Origin: CALGSZ01 sp042408955
Lineage (GTDB): Bacteria; Chloroflexota; Chloroflexia; Thermomicrobiales; UBA6265
Assembly: GCA_042408955.1 (NCBI GenBank)
Contig: JBHOQQ010000087.1
Coordinates: forward strand, 8,976-72,975
DNA length: 64,000 nucleotides
Direction: 5' to 3'
The translations under genes were made by a program, and so were the position numbers. The notes below the pieces were generated by a model, which worked only from the letters and a program-made list of their open reading frames with translations, was not told where the DNA came from and did no database searches. Every line of letters starts with the position of its first letter. The stretch's first letter is position 1. Of the stretch, positions 16,529 through 25,703 are shown piece after piece.

Positions 16529-17884
16529 ATGGCGCCGCCTCGTGTTGCCTCCCGCGGGAAATCCGTTGCCGCTTGGCAGTGGACGCTCATTGTGAGTCTC
16601 GGAGCGTTGATCGCCGTTACCAGCTTCGCCGCTGGAATGTTCGCCGAGCGAGATTTGCGTGTTCCCGCCGGAGGCGGGGATGACCGTCTTGGCAGCCTAA
16701 AGAGTGATGCGCAGCCAGGTGATGCGCCGCAATTCTCCCGCTTGCAAGACGTTTATCGCCTCATCGAATCCGAGTACTATTACCGGCCCAAGCAGGATGC
16801 CGACCTAGCGGCCTTTCGCGCGCAGCTTGAGGAACGGGCAATCCAGGGGATGCTGAGCGGCTTGGATGAGCACTCGGCTTATCTGATCCCGATGGAGCAG
16901 GCTCCCATCGCTGAGCAGTTATCAGGAGAGTACGAAGGGATCGGAGTCTGGGTGGACTCACCCAATGGCGAGCTGACCATTGTCGCCCCCGTGCCGGGCT
17001 CTCCCGCGGAACGGGCGGGGCTGCGAGCTGGAGATGTGATTGAATCAGCCGATGGTCATTCGTTGCGTGGCGCAACTCAAGACGATGCGATCGCACTGCT
17101 CCGCGGTCCGGCCGGAACTACGGTTCACCTAGTGATCAGGCGTCCTGGCGTGCCAGGTCTTCTTGAGTTCGACGTTGTTCGCGAGAAGATCCCGCTGCCC
17201 AACGTCGAATACCGATTCTTGCCCGACCAGAAGATCGCGGTCATCCAGGTCAAGCTCTTCGGCGACAAGACTACTGAAGAGCTTGATACCGCGCTCGCAC
17301 AAGCGCAACGAGACGGAGCGGTTGGTCTCGTGCTCGATCTCCGGAACAACGGTGGCGGCTGGGTGCAGAGCGCTCAGGAAATGATCGGCCGGTTCGTTCC
17401 GGCGGACGCCGGTCCGGCTTTGTATGAGGATGTGGACGGCGATCCTACTGATCCGATCATGACACCAGAGCCGATTGTGCCGGGTGAGGCGCCGGTGGTT
17501 GATCTTCCACTCGTCGTGCTGGTCAATGGCGGCACGGCAAGCGCGGCAGAAATTGTCGCTGGGGCGTTGCGCGATTACGGGCGGGCGCTCGTCGTGGGCG
17601 AGACCACGTTTGGCAAAGGATCGGTGCAGCGCGTGCACGATTTTCCCGATGGAGCGTCGGCACGCATCACCTTTGCCCTCTGGCTGACGCCGAAGCGCAA
17701 GCTGATTGAGGACGGCGGCATCGTCCCCGACGTGGTGATCCCCGGCGATACCGCAGGGGGCTCATCCGATCCGCAGCTTTCAGAAGCAATCCGGCGCCTC
17801 CTTGGCCCGGCCACGCCGGCTGCTCGGGATCAGGCGCTCCTGACATCACCTGAGAAGCGGGACCGCGCGGCAGCCTATGCCTGA
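16529..17884 (+). CDS. S41 family C-terminal processing peptidase (CtpA-like)
   Basis: 451-residue membrane-anchored serine protease. An N-terminal helix (WTLIVSLGALIAVTSFAAG, about residues 17-36) acts as signal anchor, so the enzyme faces the outside. A PDZ domain (about residues 135-215, GIGVWVDSPNGEL to GLLEFDVV) precedes the protease domain, in which Ser of NGGTASAAEIV and Lys of TTFGKGSVQ form the catalytic dyad. ATG 16529 is chosen because TTGGAG lies 8 nt upstream and the anchor then starts in a normal position; an in-frame GTG/ATG at 16469 would add 20 odd residues. Such proteases process C-termini of envelope proteins. It is followed by the pho/pst module, probably under separate control. 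Confidence 0.87.
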   Translation: MAPPRVASRGKSVAAWQWTLIVSLGALIAVTSFAAGMFAERDLRVPAGGGDDRLGSLKSDAQPGDAPQFSRLQDVYRLIESEYYYRPKQDADLAAFRAQLEERAIQGMLSGLDEHSAYLIPMEQAPIAEQLSGEYEGIGVWVDSPNGELTIVAPVPGSPAERAGLRAGDVIESADGHSLRGATQDDAIALLRGPAGTTVHLVIRRPGVPGLLEFDVVREKIPLPNVEYRFLPDQKIAVIQVKLFGDKTTEELDTALAQAQRDGAVGLVLDLRNNGGGWVQSAQEMIGRFVPADAGPALYEDVDGDPTDPIMTPEPIVPGEAPVVDLPLVVLVNGGTASAAEIVAGALRDYGRALVVGETTFGKGSVQRVHDFPDGASARITFALWLTPKRKLIEDGGIVPDVVIPGDTAGGSSDPQLSEAIRRLLGPATPAARDQALLTSPEKRDRAAAYA

Positions 17885-17968
17885 TGTTCGATCGCGGCTG
17901 GGCTACGCTCGTCCCTGGCTGGCCGGCTCGAAAGCACGTCGTGCCCGGCGATCACCTCAACTCAAGAA

Positions 17969-18012
17969 ATTACGAGGATTTAACTTGCCGATTACCGGCC
18001 GTTAACATCCGG
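17969..18012 (+). promoter_or_regulatory. PHO-box-like array, four tandem 11-bp units
   Basis: Four consecutive 11-bp units lie between the protease gene and the response regulator: ATTACGAGGAT, TTAACTTGCCG, ATTACCGGCCG, TTAACATCCGG. All share T at position 2 and AC at positions 4-5. The 11-bp period and TTAAC core match the direct-repeat architecture bound by PhoB/PhoP-type regulators. TACGCT follows at 18017-18022 as a candidate -10, placing the array where a -35 would be, as expected for activation. It would drive the regulator and the pst genes. Confidence 0.65.
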
Positions 18013-18066
18013 CTCCTACGCTATGACCGTGGGCGTACGCTGCACGAAGCGCTCTGGGAGCCGCTG

Positions 18067-18879
18067 GTGGAGCCAATGATCGGCAAGTCGAGCACAGAGC
18101 AAGGCGAAACGGCAACGATTCTCATCATCGAGGATGATCCGACGCTGCTGAGCGCGCTTGCGTATAACCTCCACCGGTCGGGCTATCGCGTGCTGACCGC
18201 CGCTGATGGCGAGCGTGGCCTCGACGTCGCGCGCCGGGAAGGGGACCGGCTCGATCTCGTGATCCTCGACATCATGCTTCCCGGCATGAATGGCTATCAG
18301 GTGCTTCGCCACATTCGAGCCGAGTCCGACGTGCCGGTAGTTATGCTGTCGGCACGGGGCGAAGAGCAGGACAAAATTGACGGGCTGGAACTTGGCGCGG
18401 ACGATTATGTGGTCAAGCCATTCAACCTGCGTGAGTTCCTCGCACGCATCCGGGCGGCAGTTCGGAGGCGGGCGATTCCAGCGGCGCGTCCGCCGGCGGT
18501 GTTGTACCGTGGGCCGCTCCGGATCGAGTTAGAGCGGCGGCGCGCGCTCGTTGGCGAGCAGGAGCTGCCCCTACGCCCGAAGGAATTCGGCTTGCTCGTG
18601 ACGCTGGCGATGGAGCCTGGCAGGGTCTTCTCGCGCCAGGAGCTCCTGGATGCTGTCTGGGGTGAGGAAATCATCGTCGACGAGCGGACAATAGATGTCC
18701 ACATCTCCTGGCTCCGCGGGAAACTCGAAGACGCCGGGATTCAGCACGATCTGATCACCACGGTCTATGGCGCTGGCTACCGGTTCGTTGTCCCCGCAAT
18801 CGAGCCACGGCCAGGCGTCGAAGAGGCACTGGACCAACGCAGTGGGGGATTGCCGGTCACGGTTGACCGGTCGAAATAG
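18067..18879 (+). CDS. phoB: PhoB-like response regulator (OmpR family)
   Basis: About 270-residue two-component response regulator. The receiver domain has ILIIEDD (acidic pocket), phospho-acceptor Asp in VILDIMLP, Ser in MLSARG and Lys in VVKPFNLREF. The C-terminal winged-helix domain (LRPKEFGLLVTLAMEPGRVF, RTIDVHISWLRGKLED, GAGYRFV) is complete. GTG 18067 is preferred since GGGAG lies 6 nt upstream; an open frame reaches back to 17884 but would run through the PHO-box array and add a non-homologous tail. ATG 18076 is an alternative. Position directly before pstSCAB-phoU and the PHO-box strongly suggest control of phosphate starvation genes. No sensor kinase gene (PhoR) is adjacent. Confidence 0.85.
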   Translation: MEPMIGKSSTEQGETATILIIEDDPTLLSALAYNLHRSGYRVLTAADGERGLDVARREGDRLDLVILDIMLPGMNGYQVLRHIRAESDVPVVMLSARGEEQDKIDGLELGADDYVVKPFNLREFLARIRAAVRRRAIPAARPPAVLYRGPLRIELERRRALVGEQELPLRPKEFGLLVTLAMEPGRVFSRQELLDAVWGEEIIVDERTIDVHISWLRGKLEDAGIQHDLITTVYGAGYRFVVPAIEPRPGVEEALDQRSGGLPVTVDRSK

Positions 18880-18932
18880 CCCGGCCGGGTGGCGGTCACC
18901 CGGCTCGAATGCAAGAGGGAGGAGTGAGCAGG

Positions 18933-19964
18933 ATGACGATGCGACGCATCAGTCGAGGGAGTGCAACGGCGCTGATCGCGGCGCTGCTCCTGAGCCTGTG
19001 GACGGCGTTGGGAGGGAGCGCGCAGGAGGCAACGCCAATCCCCTATACACCCCCGGCGAATGCAGGAGACCTTTCCGGCAAGATCATCGCCGATGGGTCG
19101 TCCACCGTCGGGCCGATCACCGAGGCGGTGACGGAAGAGTTCAACGCGGTCGCTCCCAACGTGGAAGTGGAAGTGAACATCTCCGGAACTGGCGGTGGCT
19201 TCAAGCGCTTCTGCGCCGGTGAAACGGACATCCAGGATGCCTCCCGCCCGATCAAAGCCGAGGAAGAGGAGGCATGCCGGCAGGCAGGGGTCAATTACTA
19301 CGTGTTCGAGGTCGCCTATGACGGCCTATCCATCGTCGTCAATCCGGCCAACGACTTCGTGGAGTGCCTGACCGTCGATCAGCTCAAGCGGCTCTGGGAA
19401 GCGAATTCGACCGTGGATTCCTGGAACGATCTCAATCCCGACTGGCCTGACAAGCCGGTCTCGCTCTATGGCCCAGGCACTGACTCCGGAACCTACGACT
19501 ATTTCGTCGAGGCGATCATTGGCAAAGACGGCTCCACTCGCACCGATTTCACGCCAAGCGAGGACGATAACGTGCTCGTTGAGGGCGTCGCGGGTGACGA
19601 GAACGCGCTCGGGTTCTTCGGTTTCGCCTACTACGAGCAAAATCAGGACCGCCTCAAACTCGTGGCGGTTGATGGTGGCAACGGCTGCGTGCTGCCGAGC
19701 AAGGAAACCGTCCGGGATCTGTCGTACACGCCACTGAGCCGCCCGCTCTATGTCTACGTGAAGGCGGAGAGCTTGACGCGGCCGGAAGTTCAAGAGTTCA
19801 TGCGGTTCTACCTGGCCAACGCGATGGAGCTGGTGGACGACGTTGGCTATGTCGATTCACCGGTGGAGGTCTATGTCCGCGATCAGCAGAAGCTGGAGGC
19901 TGCGATCGCTGGCGCCGCTCAGCCGGACGGCCCGGGTGCCCCGGCTGCCACGCCAGCAGCCTAG
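18933..19964 (+). CDS. pstS: Phosphate ABC transporter, phosphate-binding protein
   Basis: 343-residue exported phosphate-binding protein. After a signal peptide (hydrophobic core about residues 8-26, GGSAQ region) the chain begins with the PstS hallmark GKIIADGSSTVGPITEAV; further signature segments are SGTGGGFKRFCAGETDIQDASR and YGPGTDSGTYDYF, which form the anion pocket. There is no lipobox Cys, so it is probably released or held by other means, although the Pro/Ala-rich C-terminus (GPGAPAATPAA) is unusual. ATG 18933 is set by GGGAGGAG about 10 nt upstream. It is the first transporter gene of the pst operon and is followed by a hairpin before pstC. Confidence 0.93.
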   Translation: MTMRRISRGSATALIAALLLSLWTALGGSAQEATPIPYTPPANAGDLSGKIIADGSSTVGPITEAVTEEFNAVAPNVEVEVNISGTGGGFKRFCAGETDIQDASRPIKAEEEEACRQAGVNYYVFEVAYDGLSIVVNPANDFVECLTVDQLKRLWEANSTVDSWNDLNPDWPDKPVSLYGPGTDSGTYDYFVEAIIGKDGSTRTDFTPSEDDNVLVEGVAGDENALGFFGFAYYEQNQDRLKLVAVDGGNGCVLPSKETVRDLSYTPLSRPLYVYVKAESLTRPEVQEFMRFYLANAMELVDDVGYVDSPVEVYVRDQQKLEAAIAGAAQPDGPGAPAATPAA

Positions 19965-19990
19965 ACAGATTTCACCCCGAAATAAGCCGG

Positions 19991-20024
19991 CGGTTTCCCT
20001 ACCCCAATCACGGTGGGGAAACCG
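19991..20024 (+). promoter_or_regulatory. Intercistronic hairpin between pstS and pstC
   Basis: CGGTTTCCC (19991-19999) pairs with GGGAAACCG (20016-20024) around a 16-nt loop that itself can extend the stem. A mixed TCCTTATACTTT stretch follows. It lies 27 bp after the pstS stop and 50 bp before pstC and may cause partial termination or protect the pstS message. Confidence 0.55.
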
Positions 20025-20074
20025 TCCTTATACTTTCCTGGGATCGTTGTGATGACGGTGGGGATCGCAAGCAC

Positions 20075-21052
20075 ATGAGCACAAAAAAGGTAGCGCCGCG
20101 GGTCAGTGGTGGGGAGATCGCTGTGCCGGCAGCATCGCCCCTTGCGCTCGCGCTCAGTGGCAAGCAATCGCGGCGGCGGTCGGAGCAAGGTGTCGCCGCA
20201 ATGCTCTTTCTCTGCGGCACCCTGTCGATCGTCACCACCGTGGGCATCGTCATCATCCTCGCTGAGCGAGCAGTGGAATTCTTCATGGAGGTTCCGCTGG
20301 CTGATTTCTTATTTGGCACACGGTGGACTCCGTTGTTCAAGGGTCAGGAGTCTTATGGGGTGCTGCCGCTCGTATCCGCGACGCTAATGATCAGCTTTTT
20401 GGCCATGCTGGTGGCCATTCCGCTGGGCTTGATGAGCGCTCTGTATCTCAGCGAGTACGCGTCACCGCTGGCGCGGTCTATTCTCAAACCCTTCCTGGAG
20501 TTGCTAGCAGGCATCCCAACCATTGTTTACGGCTATTTCGCCCTCACGTTCATTACTCCCGATGTGCTCAAGCGGCTGTTCGCTACCACAAGCCCCTATA
20601 ACGTCCTGTCGGCGGCGATCGCGGTCGGCATCATGGTGTTGCCCCTTATCGCTTCGCTGGCGGAGGATGCGCTGCAAGCCGTACCACGCTCCCTTAGGGA
20701 GGGTGCATACGCGCTCGGAGCGACGAGATTCGAGGTGTCAACACGGGTGGTAGCGCCAGCGGCGCTGTCTGGTATCGTGGCAGCCATCATCCTCGCGATC
20801 TCCCGCGCGGTTGGTGAAACGATGATCGTCGCCATTGCCGCTGGATCGAAAGCGCAAATAGCGAAGAATCCCCTGGATGGCGCTCAGGCGATGACCGGCT
20901 ACATTGTGCAAGTCTTCTCCGGAGATGTGGTCGCGGGCAGCACCGTCTACAAATCGCTCTTTGCGGTCGGCTTGCTGTTGTTTGTGATGACGCTCTCCAT
21001 GAACGTGGTGAGCCAGTGGTTCGTGGCTCGCTTCCGGGAGGAATACGAATGA
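20075..21052 (+). CDS. pstC: Phosphate ABC transporter permease PstC
   Basis: 325-residue inner-membrane permease. A cytoplasmic N-terminal tail of about 40 residues (RRRSEQG) precedes six predicted helices. The binding-protein-dependent transport signature lies in LREGAYALGATRFEVSTRVVAPAALSG (EAA loop, about residue 208), and PstC-typical segments GTRWTPLFKGQESYGVLPL, YLSEYASPLARS and AISRAVGETMIVAIAAGS are present. ATG 20075 starts the gene. Its stop overlaps the start of pstA by four bases (ATGA), so translation is coupled. Forms the channel with PstA. Confidence 0.93.
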   Translation: MSTKKVAPRVSGGEIAVPAASPLALALSGKQSRRRSEQGVAAMLFLCGTLSIVTTVGIVIILAERAVEFFMEVPLADFLFGTRWTPLFKGQESYGVLPLVSATLMISFLAMLVAIPLGLMSALYLSEYASPLARSILKPFLELLAGIPTIVYGYFALTFITPDVLKRLFATTSPYNVLSAAIAVGIMVLPLIASLAEDALQAVPRSLREGAYALGATRFEVSTRVVAPAALSGIVAAIILAISRAVGETMIVAIAAGSKAQIAKNPLDGAQAMTGYIVQVFSGDVVAGSTVYKSLFAVGLLLFVMTLSMNVVSQWFVARFREEYE

Positions 21053-21960
21053 GCGCGGCCCCTCGTGATCTCGCACTGGCGACGGATGGCCGCATCGAGC
21101 CTTCGCCTCGGCTCGTGAGACGCAAGCTTGTGGGCACGATATTCGCCGTCCTGTTCTTGCTAGCAATCATCTTTGCCGTTGCCGCGCTCGTGGTTCTGCT
21201 GTGGACGATCGTCACACGCGGCTGGGAGTGGCTCCGCTGGGATTTGATCACCAACCCACCATCCCGCAAGCCGGAAAAGGCGGGACTCAACCCCGCCCTC
21301 TTCGGCACGATTTGGATCATCTCGCTGACGGCGCTGGTCGCCTTTCCGGTCGGCGTCGCTGCGGCGCTCTACCTTGAGGAGTACGCGGCGAAATCGTGGC
21401 TGACCCGGGTGCTTCAAGTCAATATCGCCAATCTCGCCGGTGTGCCATCGGTGATCTACGGTCTCCTCGGGTTGGGCGTTTTCGTCGAGTTTTTCCACAT
21501 GGGCCGCGTGGTGCTGGCGGGCGCGCTCACGATGGCGCTTCTGAGCCTGCCGGTCATCATTATTAGCAGTCAGGAAGCGATTAAGGCAGTGCCGTGGTCG
21601 TTGCGGGAAGCTGCCTACGGGCTGGGCGCGACCCGCTGGCAGGTGGCACGGCACCATGTCCTCCCAGCCGCACTGCCCGGCATCATGACGGGAACGATCC
21701 TCGCGATCTCACGTGCCGCGGGTGAAACGGCTCCAATCCTGGTCGCTGGCGCCGCTGGATTCCTCCTGACTCGGCCAGACGGCTTGTTTAGCTCCTATAC
21801 GGCGCTGCCGATTCAGATTTACCAATGGACTGCCCGGCCCCAGCGCGAGTTTCGCGAGCTGGCCGCCGCTGGCATCATCGTGCTTCTCATCGTCCTGCTG
21901 GCGATGAACGCCACGGCGATCATCATCCGGCAGCGGGCGAGTCGCAAGCAAAGGTGGTGA
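21049..21960 (+). CDS. pstA: Phosphate ABC transporter permease PstA
   Basis: 303-residue permease partner of PstC. Start ATG 21049 overlaps the pstC stop (ATGA); an upstream in-frame start at 21016 would lie well inside pstC. Family segments: NPPSRKPEKAGLNPALFGTIW, AALYLEEYAAKSWLTRVLQVNIANLAGVPSVIYG, EAA loop near LREAAYGLGATRWQVARHHVLPAALPG, and AISRAAGETAPILVAGAAG. Six helices are predicted, and the chain ends with a basic cytoplasmic tail. Five bases separate its stop from pstB. Confidence 0.93.
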   Translation: MSAAPRDLALATDGRIEPSPRLVRRKLVGTIFAVLFLLAIIFAVAALVVLLWTIVTRGWEWLRWDLITNPPSRKPEKAGLNPALFGTIWIISLTALVAFPVGVAAALYLEEYAAKSWLTRVLQVNIANLAGVPSVIYGLLGLGVFVEFFHMGRVVLAGALTMALLSLPVIIISSQEAIKAVPWSLREAAYGLGATRWQVARHHVLPAALPGIMTGTILAISRAAGETAPILVAGAAGFLLTRPDGLFSSYTALPIQIYQWTARPQREFRELAAAGIIVLLIVLLAMNATAIIIRQRASRKQRW

Positions 21961-21964
21961 GATC

Positions 21965-22819
21965 ATGATCGCTTCGACGCCGGTCACATCTGCTGACGGG
22001 GCCACCCGCCGAGACATCGCGCCTGGAGCAGCTCGCGCGGAATCACTCGGGCGGACGCCAGCGGTTATCGCCATCCGCGGTCTCAATGTGCACTATGGTT
22101 CGTTTCATGCGGTGGCAGATGTCAGTTTCGATGTGCCAGCGCAGCAAATCACAGCGCTGATCGGGCCTTCGGGATGCGGAAAGAGTACGGTGCTGCGGTG
22201 CATGAATCGCATGAACGATCTCATTCCAGCGGCAAAGGTTGAGGGGCAAGTTCTCTACCACGGCATTGACATCAATAGCCGCCAGGTTGATCCAGTTGAA
22301 GTCCGGCGAAGAATCGGCATGGTCTTCCAAAAGCCGAATCCGTTCCCCAAGAGCATCTATGAAAATGTGGCATGGGGCGCCCGGATTAATGGCATCAAGG
22401 GCAACATGGACGAGCTTGTCGAGCGGTGCTTGCGGCAGGCAGCGCTGTGGGACGAGGTCAAGGACAAGCTGAAGCAGAGCGGATTGGCCTTGTCGGGTGG
22501 TCAGCAGCAGCGCCTGTGCATCGCGCGAGCGCTGGCGATCAATCCCGATGTCATTCTCATGGATGAGCCGTGCTCGGCTCTCGACCCGATCTCCACGCTA
22601 AAGATCGAAGATCTGATGCGCGACCTTGTGAAAAATTACACCATCGTCATCGTGACGCATAATATGCAGCAAGCGGCGCGCGTTTCAGATCAAACCGTCT
22701 TCTTCTCGCTCAACGAGCGACGGCAAGGGATTTTGGTCGAAGCGGCTCCAACTCGGCAGCTTTTTACTAACCCGAGGGATCCGCGAACCGAGGATTACAT
22801 CACCGGGCGATTCGGTTAA
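21965..22819 (+). CDS. pstB: Phosphate ABC transporter ATP-binding protein
   Basis: 284-residue ATPase that powers PstCA. Walker A GPSGCGKST (about residue 68), PstB-typical MVFQKPNPFPKSIYENV, ABC signature LSGGQQQRLCIARAL, Walker B VILMDEPCSALDP and switch His in VTHNMQQA are all intact. The first 35 residues (Ala/Arg-rich, before VIAIRGLNVHYG) are an extension that most PstB proteins lack. ATG 21965 follows AGGTGG. A gap of 161 bp with no evident gene or terminator separates it from phoU. Confidence 0.95.
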   Translation: MIASTPVTSADGATRRDIAPGAARAESLGRTPAVIAIRGLNVHYGSFHAVADVSFDVPAQQITALIGPSGCGKSTVLRCMNRMNDLIPAAKVEGQVLYHGIDINSRQVDPVEVRRRIGMVFQKPNPFPKSIYENVAWGARINGIKGNMDELVERCLRQAALWDEVKDKLKQSGLALSGGQQQRLCIARALAINPDVILMDEPCSALDPISTLKIEDLMRDLVKNYTIVIVTHNMQQAARVSDQTVFFSLNERRQGILVEAAPTRQLFTNPRDPRTEDYITGRFG

Positions 22820-22980
22820 CATTTCCCGGAGCACGGGGGATCTCGATAGAGGAGGCGCTGTTCGCTCCTGAGCACACGCTCGCGCCACCCTCAGCATGAA
22901 CGAACGCGGCGGCGCGGGCAGGCGCCAGGTTTTGCTCGCCCGGATCGGGTGCGTGGTCCTTGTTGGGAGGTCGAACGACG

Positions 22981-23646
22981 ATGACACGAGAACGCTACGC
23001 GCACCAGCTCCAAGAGCTGCGCGACGATATTGTGGCCATGGCCAGCATGGTTGATAAGGCGATTGCCCGCTCGACAGATGCACTGAAGCGACAGGACCTC
23101 AACCTGGCGCACGAAGTGATCCAGGCCGATGTGGAGATCAATCGCCAGCGATGGGCGACCGAGGAAAAAGCGCTCTTGGTGATTGCGACGCAAGCCCCCA
23201 TGGCCGGCGATCTGCGCATGATTTCGGCGGTTATCCACATCGCCACCGAGCTGGAGCGAATGGGCGATCACGCCGCTGGCAACGCGAAGATCGTCCTCCA
23301 GACCGCGGATGAGCCACTCCTCAAGCCACTCGTCGACATTCCTCGCATGAGCGATGTGGCGCGCGAGATGCTGACCGATAGCATCACGGCGTTTATCGAA
23401 AGCGACGCGGACGCGGCGCGCCGCATCGTCACCCGCGATGATGAAGTTGATGCGCTCTACAATCAGGTGTACCGGGAGCTCCTCACGTTCATGATGGCGG
23501 ACCCCACGACCATCAACCGTGCCACGCATCTGCTGTGGGCCGCGCATAACATCGAACGCATTGCAGATCGCGTGACGAACATTTGTGAGCGTGTCGTCTT
23601 CGCGGTCACCGGCTCATTGGAAGAGATGGGCGTCTCTGTCTACTGA
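22981..23646 (+). CDS. phoU: Phosphate transport regulator PhoU
   Basis: 221-residue all-helical protein made of two three-helix repeats, each with the metal-binding pattern: ELERMGDHAAGNAKI in the first (about residue 85) and NIERIADRVTNICERV in the second (about residue 190). PhoU links the Pst transporter to the PhoR sensor and dampens phosphate uptake. ATG 22981 has GGGAGG 10 nt upstream; a GTG/ATG at 22960 would place the ribosome site within the gene. It closes the pst module. In this locus it has no adjacent PhoR partner. Confidence 0.93.
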   Translation: MTRERYAHQLQELRDDIVAMASMVDKAIARSTDALKRQDLNLAHEVIQADVEINRQRWATEEKALLVIATQAPMAGDLRMISAVIHIATELERMGDHAAGNAKIVLQTADEPLLKPLVDIPRMSDVAREMLTDSITAFIESDADAARRIVTRDDEVDALYNQVYRELLTFMMADPTTINRATHLLWAAHNIERIADRVTNICERVVFAVTGSLEEMGVSVY

Positions 23647-23735
23647 CCCGCGATCTCGCCTCTCCGCCGGGGCTGCCACGTGACCGACAGCAGCAACGGC
23701 CACACACGGGCATGGCAGGTCAATTGCGTTGCGCG

Positions 23736-24623
23736 CTAGCGTGGCGGCTCGGACGCGCGGATAACCTGCGCCTCAGCGTGGAAGTCCTGGCCTGCCTCCA
23801 GCAGCTTCGCCGCGGCCATCCGGTCGGTATGCGCGAATTCCTCAAGCTCATGGCTGAGCGCGTCAAGCTCTTCGCCGCCCGCCATCATCGCCACGACTTC
23901 CTCGCGGCTGACCTCGGATTTCTTGAAGGTGCCGTACGACCGGCCACGATTCAGAATGGTGAAGCGGTCCCCAATCGGATAGGCATGGTGAATATTATGG
24001 GTGATGAACACGACGCCCAGGCCACGGGCTCGCGCTTGGGCGACGTAGCGCAACACGACGCCGGCTTCCTTGACACCGAGCGCGGCGGTCGGCTCATCCA
24101 AAATCAGGACCTTCGCGCCGAAGTATACCGCGCGCGCAATGGCTACGGATTGGCGCTCGCCACCCGAGAGGGTGCCAACCGCCTGGGCAGTGTCGCGAAC
24201 GTAAATGCCCATCTTGGCAAGCTCTTGCCGGGTGATCCGGTCCGCCCGCGCAACGTCGAAGCGGCGGAACGGCCCCCAGCCCCGGGTCGGCTCGGAACCG
24301 AGGAAGAAATTCCTCGAGATGCTCATCAGCGGCACGATCGCCAGGTCCTGATAAACGGTCGCGATGCCCGCGTTCAACGCGTCTCGCGGGGACGCGAAGT
24401 GCACCTCGCGGCCCTCGACGATCAACTTGCCCTCATCGGGGGGGTGCACGCCCGAAATGATCTTGATGAGCGTTGATTTCCCCGCGCCATTATCCCCGAG
24501 CAAGCACATGACCTCGCCCGGGTAAACGCTCATCGAGACATCCTTGAGAGCGATCACGGTCCCGAAATACTTCGACACATGCTGGAGCTCGACAAGTGGC
24601 GTCCCCTGAGCTTCTGCGCTCAT
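23736..24623 (-). CDS. Sugar ABC transporter ATP-binding protein (CUT2, single-cassette)
   Basis: 295-residue ATPase with one nucleotide-binding domain, unlike the fused double cassette of RbsA, so it resembles FrcA/XylG-half proteins. Walker A GDNGAGKST (about residue 45), Q-loop TVYQDLAI, signature LSGGERQSVAIARAV, Walker B VLILDEPTAALG and the His switch FITHNIHHA are complete. A C-terminal tail of about 50 residues carries a Glu/Leu-rich segment. Its ATG at 24623 overlaps the permease stop (24620) by four bases, giving tight coupling. It would energise import of a pentose, fructose or inositol-type sugar. Confidence 0.9.
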   Translation of the reverse strand: MSAEAQGTPLVELQHVSKYFGTVIALKDVSMSVYPGEVMCLLGDNGAGKSTLIKIISGVHPPDEGKLIVEGREVHFASPRDALNAGIATVYQDLAIVPLMSISRNFFLGSEPTRGWGPFRRFDVARADRITRQELAKMGIYVRDTAQAVGTLSGGERQSVAIARAVYFGAKVLILDEPTAALGVKEAGVVLRYVAQARARGLGVVFITHNIHHAYPIGDRFTILNRGRSYGTFKKSEVSREEVVAMMAGGEELDALSHELEEFAHTDRMAAAKLLEAGQDFHAEAQVIRASEPPR

Positions 24624-25684
24624 CGACGCACCTCCATCGCCCGGTTCCGCACGAACCGGTTTATGAGCACAGCCGCGAGCAGCATCGCCCCCAAAACGAC
24701 TTGGAACCAGTCGGCATCGACACCCATAAAGACGATCCCCTGCTGGACCATGCCGAAGATGAGGGCCCCAAACACCGCTCCGATTGCCGAACCATATCCG
24801 CCAGTCAGCAGCGTTCCGCCAATAACTACGGCAACAATGGCATAGAACTCACGAAAATTCCCGCGGAGCACATCCGAATTCGTGAACGTCACTGCCTGGA
24901 TCGTTGCGACCAGCCACGCGCTGACCGCCGTGCCGATGAACAGCAAGATCTTCACGCGCTGCACCGGCACGCCAACATTCCGCGCCGCTTGGACATTACC
25001 GCCGACTCCGGTGATCCAGTTACCAAACGGAGTGCGGAGCAGAATCCACGTCGCGAGCGCAGCGGCGCCAAGCCACCAGGCGATAGAGACCGGAAATCCA
25101 GCGCCAGCGATTTCAACCTTACTTGCAAAGACCGATTGGGCCGTCTCATACCCAGGCACCTTCGCCAGCCCACCAAGCTGGGTGCGTCCCGTGATCTGGC
25201 GTGTCATGCCGATCGTCGCGCCGCGCACGATGAACAGCATCGCCAGGGTAACGATGAATGAAGGCAAACCCGTCGAGAGGACGACATACCCATTCACGAT
25301 TCCCACAAGGATGGCAAACAGGAGCGAAACCGCGATCGCTGCCCAGATGTTCCAGCCGTATTGCACGCCAAGCACGACAATGATCATGCCGCAGGCGCCA
25401 AGGATGGAGCCGACCGACAGATCAAACTCGCCACCGATCATCAGGAGCGCCACGGCAACGGCAAGTATGCCGAGCTCCGCAGCGACTTGAAGGTAGTTTG
25501 CGGTGCCGCGCGCGGAGAGAAATCCGCGATCTCCCGCGACAATTGCAAAGAAGCACCAGACGACGATCGCGCCGGATATCGCGCCCATCTCCGGCCGAAT
25601 CAGCAGTTGCCGCAGTGGGTTGACGCGGGCGACCCGCTCGTCGGCGACTGGCCGGCGTCCGGCCATTTCTTCAGTGACTGCCAT
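24620..25684 (-). CDS. Sugar ABC transporter permease (CUT2, RbsC/FrcC-like)
   Basis: 354-residue membrane protein with about ten predicted helices and the CUT2 signatures: SVGSILGACGMIIVVLGVQYG, TLAMLFIVRGATIGMT and the C-terminal GGTLLTGGYGSAIGAVFGALIFG motif. The N-terminal tail is cytoplasmic and basic. ATG 25684 is chosen because AAAGGG lies 6 nt upstream; an in-frame start at 25726 would overlap the intercistronic hairpin. It sits between binding-protein and ATPase genes in the standard CUT2 order and would form a homodimeric channel. Confidence 0.9.
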   Translation of the reverse strand: MAVTEEMAGRRPVADERVARVNPLRQLLIRPEMGAISGAIVVWCFFAIVAGDRGFLSARGTANYLQVAAELGILAVAVALLMIGGEFDLSVGSILGACGMIIVVLGVQYGWNIWAAIAVSLLFAILVGIVNGYVVLSTGLPSFIVTLAMLFIVRGATIGMTRQITGRTQLGGLAKVPGYETAQSVFASKVEIAGAGFPVSIAWWLGAAALATWILLRTPFGNWITGVGGNVQAARNVGVPVQRVKILLFIGTAVSAWLVATIQAVTFTNSDVLRGNFREFYAIVAVVIGGTLLTGGYGSAIGAVFGALIFGMVQQGIVFMGVDADWFQVVLGAMLLAAVLINRFVRNRAMEVRR

Positions 25685-25703
25685 AGGCATCCCTTTGCGG
25701 GCG

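Noticed and set aside
17884..18066. N-terminal extension of the response regulator starting at 17884
   Set aside because: It would overlap the protease stop, run through the PHO-box array and add about 60 residues unlike any receiver; a GTG with a ribosome site at 18067 fits better.
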